Assembly: GCA_030651965.1 (NCBI GenBank)
Contig: JAUSBQ010000267.1
Location: 1 to 40,667 of the forward strand
Source of the DNA: Pseudolabrys sp.
GTDB taxonomy: Bacteria > Pseudomonadota > Alphaproteobacteria > Rhizobiales > Xanthobacteraceae
Length of the DNA stretch: 40,667 bases
Reading direction: 5' to 3'
Positions 15,537-25,385 of this stretch are shown piece by piece. A program made the position numbers and the translations under genes. The stretch's first letter is position 1; each line of letters starts with the position of its first letter. The notes beneath the pieces are model-generated. The model saw only the letters and a program-made list of their open reading frames with translations, was not told the origin of the DNA and did no database searches.

Positions 15537-16453
15537 ACGTGGCGACATCCGCAAAGCCGATGGCCCTTGTAATCGGCACCGGCCAGTTGGGGCAGGAACT
15601 GGCGCGGGTGCGGACCTCGCATTTGCTGGTGAAGGTTGTCGGCCGCGACACCCTCGACGTGACCGACGCAGCCGCCACTCAGGCCGCGATCAGAAAAGTT
15701 CGCCCTTCCATCGTGCTCAACGCCACGGCCTACACCGCGGTCGACAGAGCCGAGGCGGAGCCCGCAGCGGCATTCGCCGTCAACCGCGACGGCGCTGCCA
15801 CTCTGGCGACGGTTTGCGCTGAACTTGGCATTCCGCTGATCCACGTTTCGACCGACTATGTGTTCGACGGTGATAGCGGCCCCTATACGGAAAATTCCGC
15901 GGTTGCGCCGCGTTCGGTCTATGGCGACAGCAAGCTGCAAGGCGAAATCGAAATCCGTTCGGGGCTGGAGCGTCACATTATTTTGCGCACCGCCTGGCTG
16001 TTCAGCTCGTTCGGCAACAACTTCGTCAAGACGATGCTGCGCCTGAGCGCGACCAGATCCGAGATTCAGGTGGTTGACGATCAGTTCGGCTGCCCGACGC
16101 CGGCAGCCGCGTTGGCGCAGGCGATCGTCGCGCTGGCAGAGAAAGCCGTCGGGGGCGGTTCGCTGGCCTGGGGCACGTATCATTTCGCCGGCCAGCCCGC
16201 GACAACCTGGCGGCGCTTTGCCGAGCATATATTCGACCGCGCAGCGGCAATCGGTCTGATCGGCAGCGTGCCCAGGGTCATTCCGATCACGACAGCGCAA
16301 TATCCGACAGCGGCGCGCCGTCCGGCCAATTCGGTGCTGAGCTGCGATGCGCTGGCGGCGCTCGGCCTCACGGCGCCGGACTGGCACGCGGGGCTTGCCG
16401 CCGTCCTCGACGACCTGCGGCTGGCCCGCATTACCGGGAGTGTCGTGCATTGA
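15533..16453 (+). CDS. rfbD: dTDP-4-dehydrorhamnose reductase
   Basis: 306 residues from ATG at 15533; the frame is open upstream but that start gives the 4-base overlap and a normal length. SDR features: IGTGQLG near residue 14, STDYVFDG at 106-113, and Y130-x3-K134 (VYGDSK). It reduces the RfbC product to dTDP-L-rhamnose with NAD(P)H. The stop overlaps rfbA as TTGA. The first ten residues before VIGTGQLG are longer than usual and may be a soft N-terminus. Confidence 0.95.
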   Translation: MNVATSAKPMALVIGTGQLGQELARVRTSHLLVKVVGRDTLDVTDAAATQAAIRKVRPSIVLNATAYTAVDRAEAEPAAAFAVNRDGAATLATVCAELGIPLIHVSTDYVFDGDSGPYTENSAVAPRSVYGDSKLQGEIEIRSGLERHIILRTAWLFSSFGNNFVKTMLRLSATRSEIQVVDDQFGCPTPAAALAQAIVALAEKAVGGGSLAWGTYHFAGQPATTWRRFAEHIFDRAAAIGLIGSVPRVIPITTAQYPTAARRPANSVLSCDALAALGLTAPDWHAGLAAVLDDLRLARITGSVVH

Positions 16454-17349
16454 AGGGCATCATCCTCGCCGGCGGCAGCGGCAGCAGGCTCTATCCGCTG
16501 ACGCTCGCGGTCAGCAAACAGCTCATGCCGGTCTACGACAAGCCGATGATCTACTATCCGCTGTCGGCGTTGATGCTGGCTGGCATTCGCGAGATCGCCA
16601 TCGTCACGACGCCGGCCGACCGCGCCGCGTTTCAGCGCCTGCTGGGCGACGGCTCGCAGTGGGGACTGAAGTTCACCTTTATCGAGCAGCCGTCGCCGGA
16701 CGGCATTGCCCAGGTGTTTCTGCTCGCCGAGAAATTCATCGCCGGTGCGCCGTGCTGTCTGATCCTCGGCGACAATATTTTCTACGGTACCGGCCTGACC
16801 GGCCTGTTGCAGGAGGCGGCGAGCCTCACCCAGGGCGCGATTGTGTTTGGCTGTCATGTCGCCGATCCGGAACGCTACGGCGTGGTGACGTTCGACGCCA
16901 AGGGGCGCGCGATCCACATCGAGGAAAAGCCGGCCCAGCCGCAATCGCGCTATGCTGTCACCGGGCTATATTTCTATGACGGCCGGGTTTGCGAGATGGC
17001 CAAGCGGCTCAAGCCGTCGGCGCGCGGCGAACTGGAAATCACTGACCTCAATAACCTGTATCTGAATGAAGGCGCGCTGCAGGTCCGCGTTCTCGGCCGT
17101 GGCTATGCCTGGCTCGATACCGGGACGCATGAGTCGCTGCTGGAGGCGTCCGAGTTCGTGCGCGCGGTCGAACTGCGCCAGGGCATCAAGATAGCCTCAC
17201 CGGAGGAGATCGCCTATCGCGGCGGCATGATCGACCGCGACGAATTCCACAAGCTCGCGATGACGTTGAGCAAGAGTCCTTACGGCGAATACCTGCTGCG
17301 GCTGCTCGACGAAGAGCAGCCCGGCGGCGGCTCGTCGTCGTTCACGTGA
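16450..17349 (+). CDS. rfbA: Glucose-1-phosphate thymidylyltransferase
   Basis: 299 residues, nucleotidyltransferase. [11 protein letters not shown] near the N-terminus, [24 protein letters not shown] and the [14 protein letters not shown] segment identify RmlA. It makes dTDP-glucose, the first step of the rhamnose branch. The start is TTG at 16450, overlapping the rfbD stop as TTGA; no ATG is available that keeps the family N-terminus MKGIILAGG. The gene ends inside the GTGATG start region of the flippase, keeping the coupled chain intact. Confidence 0.95.
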   Translation: MKGIILAGGSGSRLYPLTLAVSKQLMPVYDKPMIYYPLSALMLAGIREIAIVTTPADRAAFQRLLGDGSQWGLKFTFIEQPSPDGIAQVFLLAEKFIAGAPCCLILGDNIFYGTGLTGLLQEAASLTQGAIVFGCHVADPERYGVVTFDAKGRAIHIEEKPAQPQSRYAVTGLYFYDGRVCEMAKRLKPSARGELEITDLNNLYLNEGALQVRVLGRGYAWLDTGTHESLLEASEFVRAVELRQGIKIASPEEIAYRGGMIDRDEFHKLAMTLSKSPYGEYLLRLLDEEQPGGGSSSFT

Positions 17350-18599
17350 TGCGACTGCTTCACCGGATGGACCTGCGCAATTTGTTCGCTGGTGCCGGCT
17401 GGCTTGCTTTCGCGCAAGTCTTTGGCGTCCTCTGCGCACTCGGAACGACTGTGCTTTGGACCCGCTTTATGTCGATCGAATTGTTCGGAGAATTCCGTAC
17501 TTTGACGGGCATTGTCGGTTTTGTATCGGCGTTCGCCTTGATGGGGACCGGACAGGCAGTCCTGATGTCAGCTTCGAAAAATGCCGATGGAAATTATTCG
17601 GCGCTGCTGCGGTCGAAGTTAAAGGCGAACTGTTGGGCGAGTCTCGTTCTAAGTGGCGCGGCACTCTACCATTTGTGGTCGCCGTCCGGCTCCGCTGCCA
17701 TCGGCCTTGGCCTGTTGGCCGTTGCCGCGATTTTTCCAATCTATAATACGTCGGATTTTTGGATGGCGTGGCTCAATGGGAAGTCCCGCTTTCTTGAGCT
17801 CGCGCTTGGCCGCTCTCTCATCTCGGCGCTCGGCATTGCGGCCGTCGCAGCGGTTGCTTTGACTTCCGTCACGCAGCTGTGGGTCGTGTGTCTTGTCTAC
17901 TTCGGATTTGCAGCAGCCCAGTCCGGCTGGGCCCTGTTGCGCACGAGCCGGCAAAGAGCCAATGACACTAAGGATGTGTCGATCCCCGCGTTTGGCGTTC
18001 ATTCAAGTATTGCAATGGCCTTTAGCGGATTACTCTCTCTCGATGTGGTCGTGCTCAATCATCTTTTTTCCGCACAAGATGTCGCTATCTATGCGGTTGC
18101 CCTGCAGTTTCCCGAACTGCTGAAGCGGCTCTTTTCCGTTATGGACTCGATCATCTCACCAAAAATTTACGCGGCAGTGGATTTCAAGAGCATCTGGCCC
18201 GAGATCAAGGGCGCCTTTCTCACGGTTACTGTGGGCTGCGTCGCGATAGGTATTGTGGGCTTCTTCCTTCTGCCGCCGCTCACCGTTCTGCTATTTTCCG
18301 AGCGTTACGCCGACGCTGCGGAGTTTGGCCGATGGCTCTGGCTTGCAGTCGCCTGCTGCGGCAGCACAACGCTTCTGGCGCCCGCCTTGCTTTCGACTCA
18401 AAAGCCGTTCTTCGTTTATGCGCCGTATATTGGCTATCCGCTGTTTCAAGCGGTGCTGTTCGCATCGCTAGTCAGCAATGGCATCGGCGGTTTGACGCTA
18501 GCGCGGATCGTTGGCGTTCTGGTGCTGTCGGCGTTTTACGTCGGCGGGTTCGTCTATTGCCTGCGCGGCTCCGGCGTCAAAGTGGTGCGCGCATTGTGA
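17349..18599 (+). CDS. wzx: Oligosaccharide flippase (Wzx family)
   Basis: 416 residues with about twelve hydrophobic segments spread over the whole length. The pattern of short loops and the N-terminal segment WLAFAQVFGVLCALGTTVLWTRFM-type text fit polysaccharide transporters of the MOP superfamily. It should flip lipid-linked repeat units across the inner membrane. ATG at 17349 (TGATG with the rfbA stop) or GTG at 17346 are both possible. Base composition drops here: one sampled 60-base stretch has 33 G+C against 41 in rfbA, as often seen for wzx genes in mosaic loci. Confidence 0.85.
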   Translation: MRLLHRMDLRNLFAGAGWLAFAQVFGVLCALGTTVLWTRFMSIELFGEFRTLTGIVGFVSAFALMGTGQAVLMSASKNADGNYSALLRSKLKANCWASLVLSGAALYHLWSPSGSAAIGLGLLAVAAIFPIYNTSDFWMAWLNGKSRFLELALGRSLISALGIAAVAAVALTSVTQLWVVCLVYFGFAAAQSGWALLRTSRQRANDTKDVSIPAFGVHSSIAMAFSGLLSLDVVVLNHLFSAQDVAIYAVALQFPELLKRLFSVMDSIISPKIYAAVDFKSIWPEIKGAFLTVTVGCVAIGIVGFFLLPPLTVLLFSERYADAAEFGRWLWLAVACCGSTTLLAPALLSTQKPFFVYAPYIGYPLFQAVLFASLVSNGIGGLTLARIVGVLVLSAFYVGGFVYCLRGSGVKVVRAL

Positions 18600-19273
18600 G
18601 CGTACTCATTCAAGTTGTCACCAATAGTCAAGGCAGTAGCGTCGGCCTTGCGGCCGGGCAGAACTATCCTGCGCTTGCGGCCAAGTATCTTGGTCCCCAA
18701 TACGACGTGCGTTCACTGGTTGTCAGCGGCTGGACGCTTTCGGATGTCGTCAACAATCTAGAAGATAACGTTCTTTCGCTGAAACCGGACATCGCGATAT
18801 TCCAGATCGGCATTGTGGAAGCCGCGCAGCGCATTTTGTCCAACCGCGAAAAGGCATTCCTGTCGATTTTACCATTCGGCCGCATTTTGACGGCGGCGAT
18901 GCATCGGCACCGCGCCACCGTGCTTACATGGCGAAAGCGGCTCGGGATCGGCTCGCGCGTTGTTCCACCAGATGAATTCAGACGCCTGCTTGAGCTACTG
19001 AGTGAGAAACTTCAGTCGTACGGCATTCCGTTCCTGTTGGTGCCGATCCCCCTTTTCCCGGATGCCGGCGAGTCGCTCGCGCATCCGCTGATCAACGAGG
19101 ACATAGCGCTCTACAATGCGATGCTGTCTCGGTTTGGATGCCTCGATATCGATCGCGTCCCGGAAATTTCCTATTTCCAAAATGGTACGGTTCATTTTTC
19201 AGCCAAGGGTCACGATTGGCTGGCAAAGGCACTCGTGGCCGGGATCCAGCGTTTCGCCGCGGTGACGGCATGA
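18596..19273 (+). CDS. SGNH/GDSL-like hydrolase, degenerate
   Basis: 225 residues from GTG at 18596 (GTGA overlap with the flippase). The fold pattern suggests SGNH: an N-terminal nucleophile region NSQGSSVG (10-17) where GDS is expected, [11 protein letters not shown] in place of the G-x-N-D block, and a C-terminal [12 protein letters not shown] with H200 and H206. The canonical GDS and DxxH spacing are not intact, so either the family is a divergent branch or activity differs. Context suggests removal or transfer of acyl groups on the polysaccharide. Followed by an ATGA overlap with the LbH transferase. Confidence 0.6.
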   Translation: MSVLIQVVTNSQGSSVGLAAGQNYPALAAKYLGPQYDVRSLVVSGWTLSDVVNNLEDNVLSLKPDIAIFQIGIVEAAQRILSNREKAFLSILPFGRILTAAMHRHRATVLTWRKRLGIGSRVVPPDEFRRLLELLSEKLQSYGIPFLLVPIPLFPDAGESLAHPLINEDIALYNAMLSRFGCLDIDRVPEISYFQNGTVHFSAKGHDWLAKALVAGIQRFAAVTA

Positions 19274-19776
19274 GTTTCGCAAGGCGCTCGATGGCGGTTA
19301 TGGTGGGTACGATAATTGCCAGATGCGACCATATCCTGGACCATGCCCGCGCCAGATACGCATTATCGCGCTGCGCCGAGGTCGGCACCGACGTGCAACT
19401 GCGCATGCCGGTCGTTATTTACGGCCCGGAGCAACTGCGTTTCGGCTCGTCGGTCGCGGTGGGCGAAAATGTGGTGTTACGCGCCGGGGGAGGGCTGACC
19501 ATCGGCAATCGCGTCCTGATCGCCGCGGGGGCTGCCATCGTTACCGTTGGCCATCCAATCGAACCGCCACGCTGGAACAAAGTCACTGCGGCACCCGTCA
19601 AGATCGGGGACGACGTCTGGATAGGCGTCAACGCAGTGATTCTTCCCGGCGTCACTATTGGCAATGGCGCTATTGTCGCCGCGGGAGCGGTCGTGACCGA
19701 AGACGTTGCGCCTTTCACCATGGTCGGCGGCGTGCCGGCGCGGGTGCTGCGTAAATTCGACACGAAGGCCAATTGA
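19270..19776 (+). CDS. LbH (hexapeptide-repeat) O-acetyltransferase
   Basis: 168 residues with left-handed beta-helix repeats from about residue 35 on. The xat/maltose-O-acetyltransferase-type ending is clear: VGHPIEP with the likely catalytic histidine, [35 protein letters not shown], and [12 protein letters not shown]. It should transfer acetyl (or another acyl) from CoA to a sugar hydroxyl in the cytoplasm. ATG at 19270 overlaps the SGNH-like stop, suggesting that the two proteins are made together. Acceptor unknown. Confidence 0.85.
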   Translation: MSFARRSMAVMVGTIIARCDHILDHARARYALSRCAEVGTDVQLRMPVVIYGPEQLRFGSSVAVGENVVLRAGGGLTIGNRVLIAAGAAIVTVGHPIEPPRWNKVTAAPVKIGDDVWIGVNAVILPGVTIGNGAIVAAGAVVTEDVAPFTMVGGVPARVLRKFDTKAN

Positions 19777-19796
19777 GCGGGGACGGGAAGTAGAAC

Positions 19797-20750
19797 ATGT
19801 CGAAGAAATCCGAATTTGTTGCCGTGCATCTTCCCGGCGGCAACCTGTTCGACGATATGCGGCTCGATATCGCCAAGAGCCATGAAATCCTGGCGGGGCT
19901 TTCGGGCAACAAGCAGCCTGCGCGCAACTTCGGCCTGCTGAACAAGCTTCGCTACCTGGCAAACGGCGCTCTGCAGAAATATTCGCTGCAGGAAGTCCTG
20001 GTGACGTCCGGTCTGCGGCGCGCGTGGTTCGATGAATTTCACGACTACTGGCAGACTATTCTGACCGGCCGACCGTTGAAAGTGATGGATTTCTTCATGC
20101 TGGCGCATGACTACCGCAAGCGCCAGCAACACATGCGGGAGCTGAACTGGTCGTCTCCCGAGTTGCACGTGCAGAACTGGCAGGCGCCGAGCGAGCTGTA
20201 TTCGACCTTCGCCTTCGTGCGCAACGACGCGCTGCGTCCGGTCATCGCGCCGCGCTTCTGGGCGCATCTGAAGGCGGGCGACGCTGTGCTGGAATATGGC
20301 TGCTCGCTGGCTCCGTTCTATAGCTGCTACCGTAAGTTCTATCCGCATCTCGGCTGCCAGTGGACGCTCGCCGATATTGCGAACTTCCCGTTCCACTATG
20401 CGAAGTACCGCTATCGTAACGAGGCCAATGTCGATTTTCGCACTATCGAGCCAGACGGCTTCCGCGATCCGCTGGCAAGCGAGCGCAAATACAATGTCAT
20501 CGTCTTGACGACCGTGCTCGAGCATCTCGATGACCCGGTCTATGTCATGGGTTATCTGACCGAGCGGCTGCAGCAAGGCGGCTACCTGGTCTTCGATTAT
20601 CTCATCTCCGAGGGCAAAGGCCTGGATACGCCTCAGGCTTTGATGATGCGGACGGCATGCCTGAAATGGATTCTCGAGCGATTCGCTATCGTCGAAGGAC
20701 GCGTCGATATCGAGCGCGACGTTCCGGTTGTCGTCGCGCGGCGACGGTAA
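19797..20750 (+). CDS. Class I SAM-dependent methyltransferase
   Basis: 317 residues. A long N-terminal region (about 1-150, with YRKRQQHMRELNWSSPELHVQNW) precedes the Rossmann core with motif I VLEYGCSLAPFY (164-175), and VIVLTTVLEHLDDPVYVMGYL marking motif IV. The C-terminus is short. It probably methylates a sugar or a lipid-linked intermediate. The N-terminal part is not one I recognise. A GGGAAG ribosome site lies about 11 bases before the ATG. It is not obviously related to the methyltransferase at 7508 beyond the fold. Confidence 0.78.
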   Translation: MSKKSEFVAVHLPGGNLFDDMRLDIAKSHEILAGLSGNKQPARNFGLLNKLRYLANGALQKYSLQEVLVTSGLRRAWFDEFHDYWQTILTGRPLKVMDFFMLAHDYRKRQQHMRELNWSSPELHVQNWQAPSELYSTFAFVRNDALRPVIAPRFWAHLKAGDAVLEYGCSLAPFYSCYRKFYPHLGCQWTLADIANFPFHYAKYRYRNEANVDFRTIEPDGFRDPLASERKYNVIVLTTVLEHLDDPVYVMGYLTERLQQGGYLVFDYLISEGKGLDTPQALMMRTACLKWILERFAIVEGRVDIERDVPVVVARRR

Positions 20751-20775
20751 TCAGAGTAGCCACTCCCAAGCCGCC

Positions 20776-22299
20776 GTGCTGTTTAATTCCTACGAATTCC
20801 TGTTCCTGTTCCTGCCGGTTACGCTGGCAGGGTTCTTCATCCTTGGCCGGGTCAGCTACAGACTGGCGGCGCTCTGGCTCGGTCTGGCGTCGATTGTCTT
20901 CTACGGCTTCTGGAATCCGAAGTTCGTAGCCTTGCTGCTGGCGTCGATCGCGGTCAATTTCACGTTCGGATATTTGATCAGCCGTCGCCGCGCGACGTCC
21001 AACACAATGCCGCTGCTGACGGCGGCGGTTTGCCTGAACCTGCTTCTGCTTTTCTATTTCAAATACGCCAACTTCTTTCTCGAAAACCTCAACGCGGTGT
21101 CCGGCTCCGATGTCCCTTTGCAGGCGATCGTGCTGCCGCTCGGCATCTCGTTCTTCACGTTCACGCAGATTGCCTTTCTGGTCGATACCCATCGCGGCAA
21201 GGCAGACGAGGTAGACTTCATCAATTATCTGCTGTTCGTGACGTTCTTTCCGCATTTGATCGCCGGGCCGGTGCTGCATCACAGCCAGATGATGCCGCAG
21301 TTCAGAAAGCCGGAGGTCTATCGGTGGAACTCAGACGATGTCGCGGCAGGCGTTGCGATGTTCATCCTCGGCCTGGCCAAGAAAGTGCTGATTGCCGACA
21401 GCCTGTCCGAATATGCGAGCCCCGTTTTCGCCGCTGCGGCGCAAGGTCAGCAACTGCAGTTCTTCGAGGCCTGGGTCGGTGCTCTGGCCTATTCTCTGCA
21501 ACTGTATTTCGATTTCTCCGGTTATTCCGACATGGCGGTCGGCCTTGCGCGCATGTTCGGCATCCGCATCCCGATCAACTTCAACTCGCCTTACAAGGCC
21601 GGCAACATCATCGAGTTCTGGCGGCGATGGCACATCACATTGTCGAACTTTCTTCGCGATTACCTTTATTTTCCGCTCGGCGGCAACCGCCGGGGCCCGG
21701 CGCGGCGTTACGTCAATCTTTTCGTCACGATGGTGCTGGGCGGACTTTGGCACGGCGCCAACTGGACTTTCGTGGTGTGGGGCGCCTTTCATGGTGTTCT
21801 GTTGATGGCGAACCACGCGCTCCATGCGCTGGGCTTTCGCCTCGACCGCGTGCGCGGGTTCTGGGCCAGCCCGCTCCGCGTTCTCGCGACGGGTTTCACG
21901 TTCACGCTGATCGTCGTGGCTTGGGTGTTCTTCCGCGCCGACAACATCGGCAGCGCGGTATCGATGATCCAGGCGATGGCGCTCGGGCACGGCGTCTCGG
22001 TGCCGCCGGAACTGGCCGGTCGGCTGCCGCATCTATTCCACGATGCGGGTTTTTTCCCGGTAACGCGGCTGGCCGGCAGCGCGGCATTGCCGCTCATCGG
22101 CTTTGGTCTCGCCATTGTGTTCTTCTTGCCGAACTCGCAGGAACTCGTTCTCGAATCCAAACACCGTTTGGAACGGAAGGTGTTCCGCCGCGCCGATGGG
22201 ACCTTCGGATTGCGCGCGGGGGTGATGCTAGGCTGCATTCTGGCGGTGTCGATCTGGTCGCTGACCCGCGCCAGCGAATTTCTGTATTTCCAGTTCTGA
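20776..22299 (+). CDS. MBOAT-family O-acyltransferase (AlgI-like)
   Basis: 507 residues, polytopic inner-membrane protein. The N-terminus VLFNSYEFLFLFLP is the AlgI-type signature, which is why I chose GTG at 20776. The family histidines are present: H286 in EFWRRWHITLS and H326 in GGLWHGANW. Also visible are GISFFTFTQIAFLVD and the FDFSGYSDMAVGLARM segment. AlgI-like proteins carry an acetyl group across the membrane for polysaccharide O-acetylation together with a periplasmic SGNH partner, which is the next gene. No good ribosome site is visible; it starts 26 bases after the methyltransferase stop. Confidence 0.92.
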   Translation: MLFNSYEFLFLFLPVTLAGFFILGRVSYRLAALWLGLASIVFYGFWNPKFVALLLASIAVNFTFGYLISRRRATSNTMPLLTAAVCLNLLLLFYFKYANFFLENLNAVSGSDVPLQAIVLPLGISFFTFTQIAFLVDTHRGKADEVDFINYLLFVTFFPHLIAGPVLHHSQMMPQFRKPEVYRWNSDDVAAGVAMFILGLAKKVLIADSLSEYASPVFAAAAQGQQLQFFEAWVGALAYSLQLYFDFSGYSDMAVGLARMFGIRIPINFNSPYKAGNIIEFWRRWHITLSNFLRDYLYFPLGGNRRGPARRYVNLFVTMVLGGLWHGANWTFVVWGAFHGVLLMANHALHALGFRLDRVRGFWASPLRVLATGFTFTLIVVAWVFFRADNIGSAVSMIQAMALGHGVSVPPELAGRLPHLFHDAGFFPVTRLAGSAALPLIGFGLAIVFFLPNSQELVLESKHRLERKVFRRADGTFGLRAGVMLGCILAVSIWSLTRASEFLYFQF

Positions 22300-22300
22300 C

Positions 22301-23284
22301 ATGAACGCAATTCTGCGCTTCTTTATCCCGGTTCTATTGATTGGCGTTTGTATTCCGGTTGGAACGATGGCGCTGGTACAGCCGATTGCCGGTGACCTGA
22401 CCCGCATCGGGTTTCTGCCGGAGCGCTCATTTGGCTGGAACGCGCCGCAACCGCCGATCTTGGCGGCTGCCGCCAACGCAGCGCCGGACAAGGCGAGAAT
22501 TGTCGTCGTGGGCGATTCGTTCACCTGGACCGGGCTATGGCAGAGTGCCGCCTTCACCGACCAGGACCGCTACATCAGCTTCGGGTTCGGCGACATCTGT
22601 GCGGATATTGGCGCTTACATGCAAAAATTCGGGCTCGCGCCGGATGTGGTCATCGTGGAGGCGGTCGAACGGCTATTCGCGCAGCGTTTCCTCTCCAAAT
22701 GCGCGGCATCGGACCTCAAGCCGTCGCTGCCGAATGCGACGAAGCCGACGCAGCCACAGCGCGACACCGGCATTCTTTACGGATCGTTCGGCGCGAAATA
22801 CGCGCTAGGCGGGCTTCTCTATCTGGCGCGGCCGGGTCCGCAGCATCGCGCCACCGGCAGCGGCGGCGTCTATGTGCGGCCGGTGCCGGATGGCTGCGCA
22901 CGATTCTCGCATGCGGATTGTGGCAATGCGCTGTTTCTCGGCAACGACGAACTGCTGCCGTCGCTGCCATTGACCGAATACGATAGCCCAATGATCGCGT
23001 ATCTAAAGGCCGCCGGCGTGAAGAAGATCATCGTCATGTCTATACCCAACAAGACATCGATCTATCTGCGTTCGGCCGAACAGGCAGAGCGCAGCGACGC
23101 CTATCTCGCCGAATTCGCCCGCCGCAACGGGGTGCAGGCGGTGCCGCTGCACACTTTGCTCATCGGCCTGAAGGAAAAGCACCGCGACCTTTACTTCGGC
23201 AACGACAGCCATCTGTCGAACGAAGGCATGACGATCCTGGGCGCGCAGATTCGAGATGTGATGCGTGCCGGCGGGCCGCGATGA
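22301..23284 (+). CDS. Periplasmic SGNH partner of the MBOAT protein (AlgJ/AlgX-like)
   Basis: 327 residues. An N-terminal hydrophobic segment (about 5-27) anchors or exports the protein. The SGNH nucleophile block is VVVGDSFTW (S73), and the acid/base pair is D302 and H304 in FGNDSHLSNEG, close to the AlgJ/X-type ending. It probably takes the acyl group delivered by the MBOAT protein and places it on the polysaccharide in the periplasm. It starts right after the MBOAT stop and overlaps the glycosyltransferase start (ATGA). Confidence 0.82.
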   Translation: MNAILRFFIPVLLIGVCIPVGTMALVQPIAGDLTRIGFLPERSFGWNAPQPPILAAAANAAPDKARIVVVGDSFTWTGLWQSAAFTDQDRYISFGFGDICADIGAYMQKFGLAPDVVIVEAVERLFAQRFLSKCAASDLKPSLPNATKPTQPQRDTGILYGSFGAKYALGGLLYLARPGPQHRATGSGGVYVRPVPDGCARFSHADCGNALFLGNDELLPSLPLTEYDSPMIAYLKAAGVKKIIVMSIPNKTSIYLRSAEQAERSDAYLAEFARRNGVQAVPLHTLLIGLKEKHRDLYFGNDSHLSNEGMTILGAQIRDVMRAGGPR

Positions 23285-24366
23285 TTCGCATTGCTCTTCT
23301 GTTCGCGCAGAGCGACGTCAATGCCACGCTGAGTTACCAGCATGGCTGGCCACGCGCCATCATGGAAAGTCCGCTGTTCGAGACCGTCCCGTTCAACTTC
23401 GCCGGCCGCTCGCTTGCAGGCCGGCTGGCGCTCGTCGGCAGGATTGCCGCCAGCCGCGTCGACGCCATCGTGCTTCTGCACTCGATGTATTCAAACCAGA
23501 ACGAGCTGCGCGGCCCGCTACCTTGGCTGCTCGGCAGGCTTCCCCAGCCAAAGGCATTCTTCATCGGCAACGAGTATAAGGGCATGCCGGAGAAGATGGC
23601 GTTTTGCCGTTCGCTTCGCCTGTCGCTTTTGATCAGCCAATGCAACGCACCAGCCGTGCTCGAACTTTATCGCCGGGAACTGGGTTGCGCGGTTTCCAGC
23701 GTCCCCAATACCGGCTTTGATGAGAAGATTTTCGCTCCCGCTGTTCCGCTCGCCGATCGTCCGGTCGATATCGGCTACCGGTCCTTCGAGCCGCCGTGGT
23801 ATCTCGGCAACCGCGAGAAGATCGAGATCGCCGATTTCTTCCTTGCCGCCGCGCCGCGCTATGGCCTGAAGGTGGATATTTCTCTCGATCCGAAGGACCG
23901 TTTTGACGCCGCCGGCTATGCCGGATTTCTCAATCGTTGCCGCGCGCAGATTGGCACCGAGTCGGGCGGCGATTACTTCGAACTGACCGACGCAACGCGT
24001 AACGCGGTCAACGCCCATATGGACGAAAATCCCGATGCGACATGGCCGGAGGTGCGGCGGCGCTTCTTCGACAATTATGGCCCGTCGACTGCGCTGCGCA
24101 TCATCAGCGGCCGCCAGGTCGAGGCCGCGGCGTGCAAGACGGTGCAGATTTTAATGGAGGGCGACTACAACGGCTATCTCAAGCCCGGCATTCACTACAT
24201 CCCGCTGCGCAAGGATTATTCGAATGCCGATGACGTGGTGAGAATGCTGCACGACGATGCGCTATGCGCCTCCATGACCGAGGCCGCCTATCAGGTGGCG
24301 CGGCAGGAACTGACTTACGCGAAACTTACCGGCAAGTTCGCCGCCGCGCTGCGGACTGTCCTTTAA
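23281..24366 (+). CDS. Glycosyltransferase, GT-B/CgeB-like
   Basis: 361 residues. The C-terminal half reads like Glyco_trans_1_2 (CgeB-type) enzymes: ALRIISGRQVEAAACKTVQILMEGDYNGYL, then PGIHYIPLRKDYSNADDVVRML and a C-terminal helical tail. The N-terminal half has FFIGNEYKGMPEKMAFCR. Donor and acceptor cannot be read from sequence. It bridges the acylation genes and the nonulosonate genes, with an ATGA overlap upstream and a 20-base gap downstream. Confidence 0.75.
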   Translation: MIRIALLFAQSDVNATLSYQHGWPRAIMESPLFETVPFNFAGRSLAGRLALVGRIAASRVDAIVLLHSMYSNQNELRGPLPWLLGRLPQPKAFFIGNEYKGMPEKMAFCRSLRLSLLISQCNAPAVLELYRRELGCAVSSVPNTGFDEKIFAPAVPLADRPVDIGYRSFEPPWYLGNREKIEIADFFLAAAPRYGLKVDISLDPKDRFDAAGYAGFLNRCRAQIGTESGGDYFELTDATRNAVNAHMDENPDATWPEVRRRFFDNYGPSTALRIISGRQVEAAACKTVQILMEGDYNGYLKPGIHYIPLRKDYSNADDVVRMLHDDALCASMTEAAYQVARQELTYAKLTGKFAAALRTVL

Positions 24367-24386
24367 CGGCCGACAGAGGCAATGCT

Positions 24387-25385
24387 TTGAAAAAAATTCT
24401 GGTCACGGGTGCCGATGGCTTCATCGGCTCGCACCTCACCGAAGCACTGGTGCGCAAGGGCTACGACGTCCGCGTCTTCGTGCTGTACAACTCGTTCGGA
24501 ACCTGGGGCTGGCTCGATCGCGCCCCGGACGATATTCGCTCCAGCCTTGACGTGTTCGCAGGCGACATCCGCGATCCGCATGGCGTCAAGGAAGCCATGA
24601 AAGGCTGCAATGCGGTGCTGCATCTGGCGGCCTTGATTTCAATTCCGTTCTCCTACCATTCACCGGACGCCTATATCGACACCAATATAAAGGGCACGCT
24701 CAATGTGCTCCAGGCGGCGCGCGAGCTCGGAACGAAGCGCGTCATTCACACCTCGACCAGCGAGGTCTACGGCACCGCGCGTTTCGTACCGATCACGGAA
24801 GAGCATCCGGTGTTGGGCCAGTCGCCTTACTCAGCCTCGAAAATCGGCGCCGATCAACTGGCTTATTCGTTCTTCGCGTCGTTCGATACGCCGGTGACCA
24901 TCGCGCGGCCGTTCAATACCTATGGCCCCCGCCAGTCGGCGCGCGCCGTCATTCCGACCGTGATTGCGCAGATCGCCAACGGCGCATCGCGGCTCAAGCT
25001 CGGCGCGGTGCATCCGACGCGCGATTTCAGTTACATCGGCGACACGGTCGCCGCTTTCATTGCTTTGCTTGAGAGCGGTAAGGGCCTCGGCGAGGTCGTC
25101 AATTTCGGCTCGGGCTTCGAGATATCGGTCGGCGATACCGTGGCGATGATCGCCGAGGTGATGGGCGCCGCGGTCGAGATCGAGACCGACGCGCAGCGCG
25201 TACGACCGGCCTTGAGCGAAGTCGAACGGCTGTGGGCCGATAATTCGAAGGCGCGGGAATTGCTGGGCTGGTCGCCGGCCTATGGCGGACGTGACGGCAT
25301 GCGGCGCGGCCTGGCGGAGACGGTGGCGTGGTTCACCGATCCGGCCAATCTCGCGCAATACAAAAGCAATCTCTACAACATCTGA
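24387..25385 (+). CDS. legB: NAD-dependent 4,6-dehydratase LegB
   Basis: 332 residues from TTG at 24387 with AGAGGC upstream; no ATG preserves the N-terminus KKILVTGADGFIGSHL. Extended SDR with TSTSEVYG and SPYSASK (Tyr-x3-Lys). The segment HLAALISIPFSYHSPDAYIDTN is characteristic of LegB-type dehydratases of legionaminic acid synthesis, which in Campylobacter act on GDP-GlcNAc. The PtmE-like guanylyltransferase downstream supports the GDP route. The stop overlaps the LegC start (TGATG). Confidence 0.9.
   Translation: MKKILVTGADGFIGSHLTEALVRKGYDVRVFVLYNSFGTWGWLDRAPDDIRSSLDVFAGDIRDPHGVKEAMKGCNAVLHLAALISIPFSYHSPDAYIDTNIKGTLNVLQAARELGTKRVIHTSTSEVYGTARFVPITEEHPVLGQSPYSASKIGADQLAYSFFASFDTPVTIARPFNTYGPRQSARAVIPTVIAQIANGASRLKLGAVHPTRDFSYIGDTVAAFIALLESGKGLGEVVNFGSGFEISVGDTVAMIAEVMGAAVEIETDAQRVRPALSEVERLWADNSKARELLGWSPAYGGRDGMRRGLAETVAWFTDPANLAQYKSNLYNI

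Noticed and set aside
13809-15554. A 581-codon minus-strand open frame
   Set aside because: It is antisense to rfbC and rfbB, whose motifs are unmistakable. The translation has no domain pattern.
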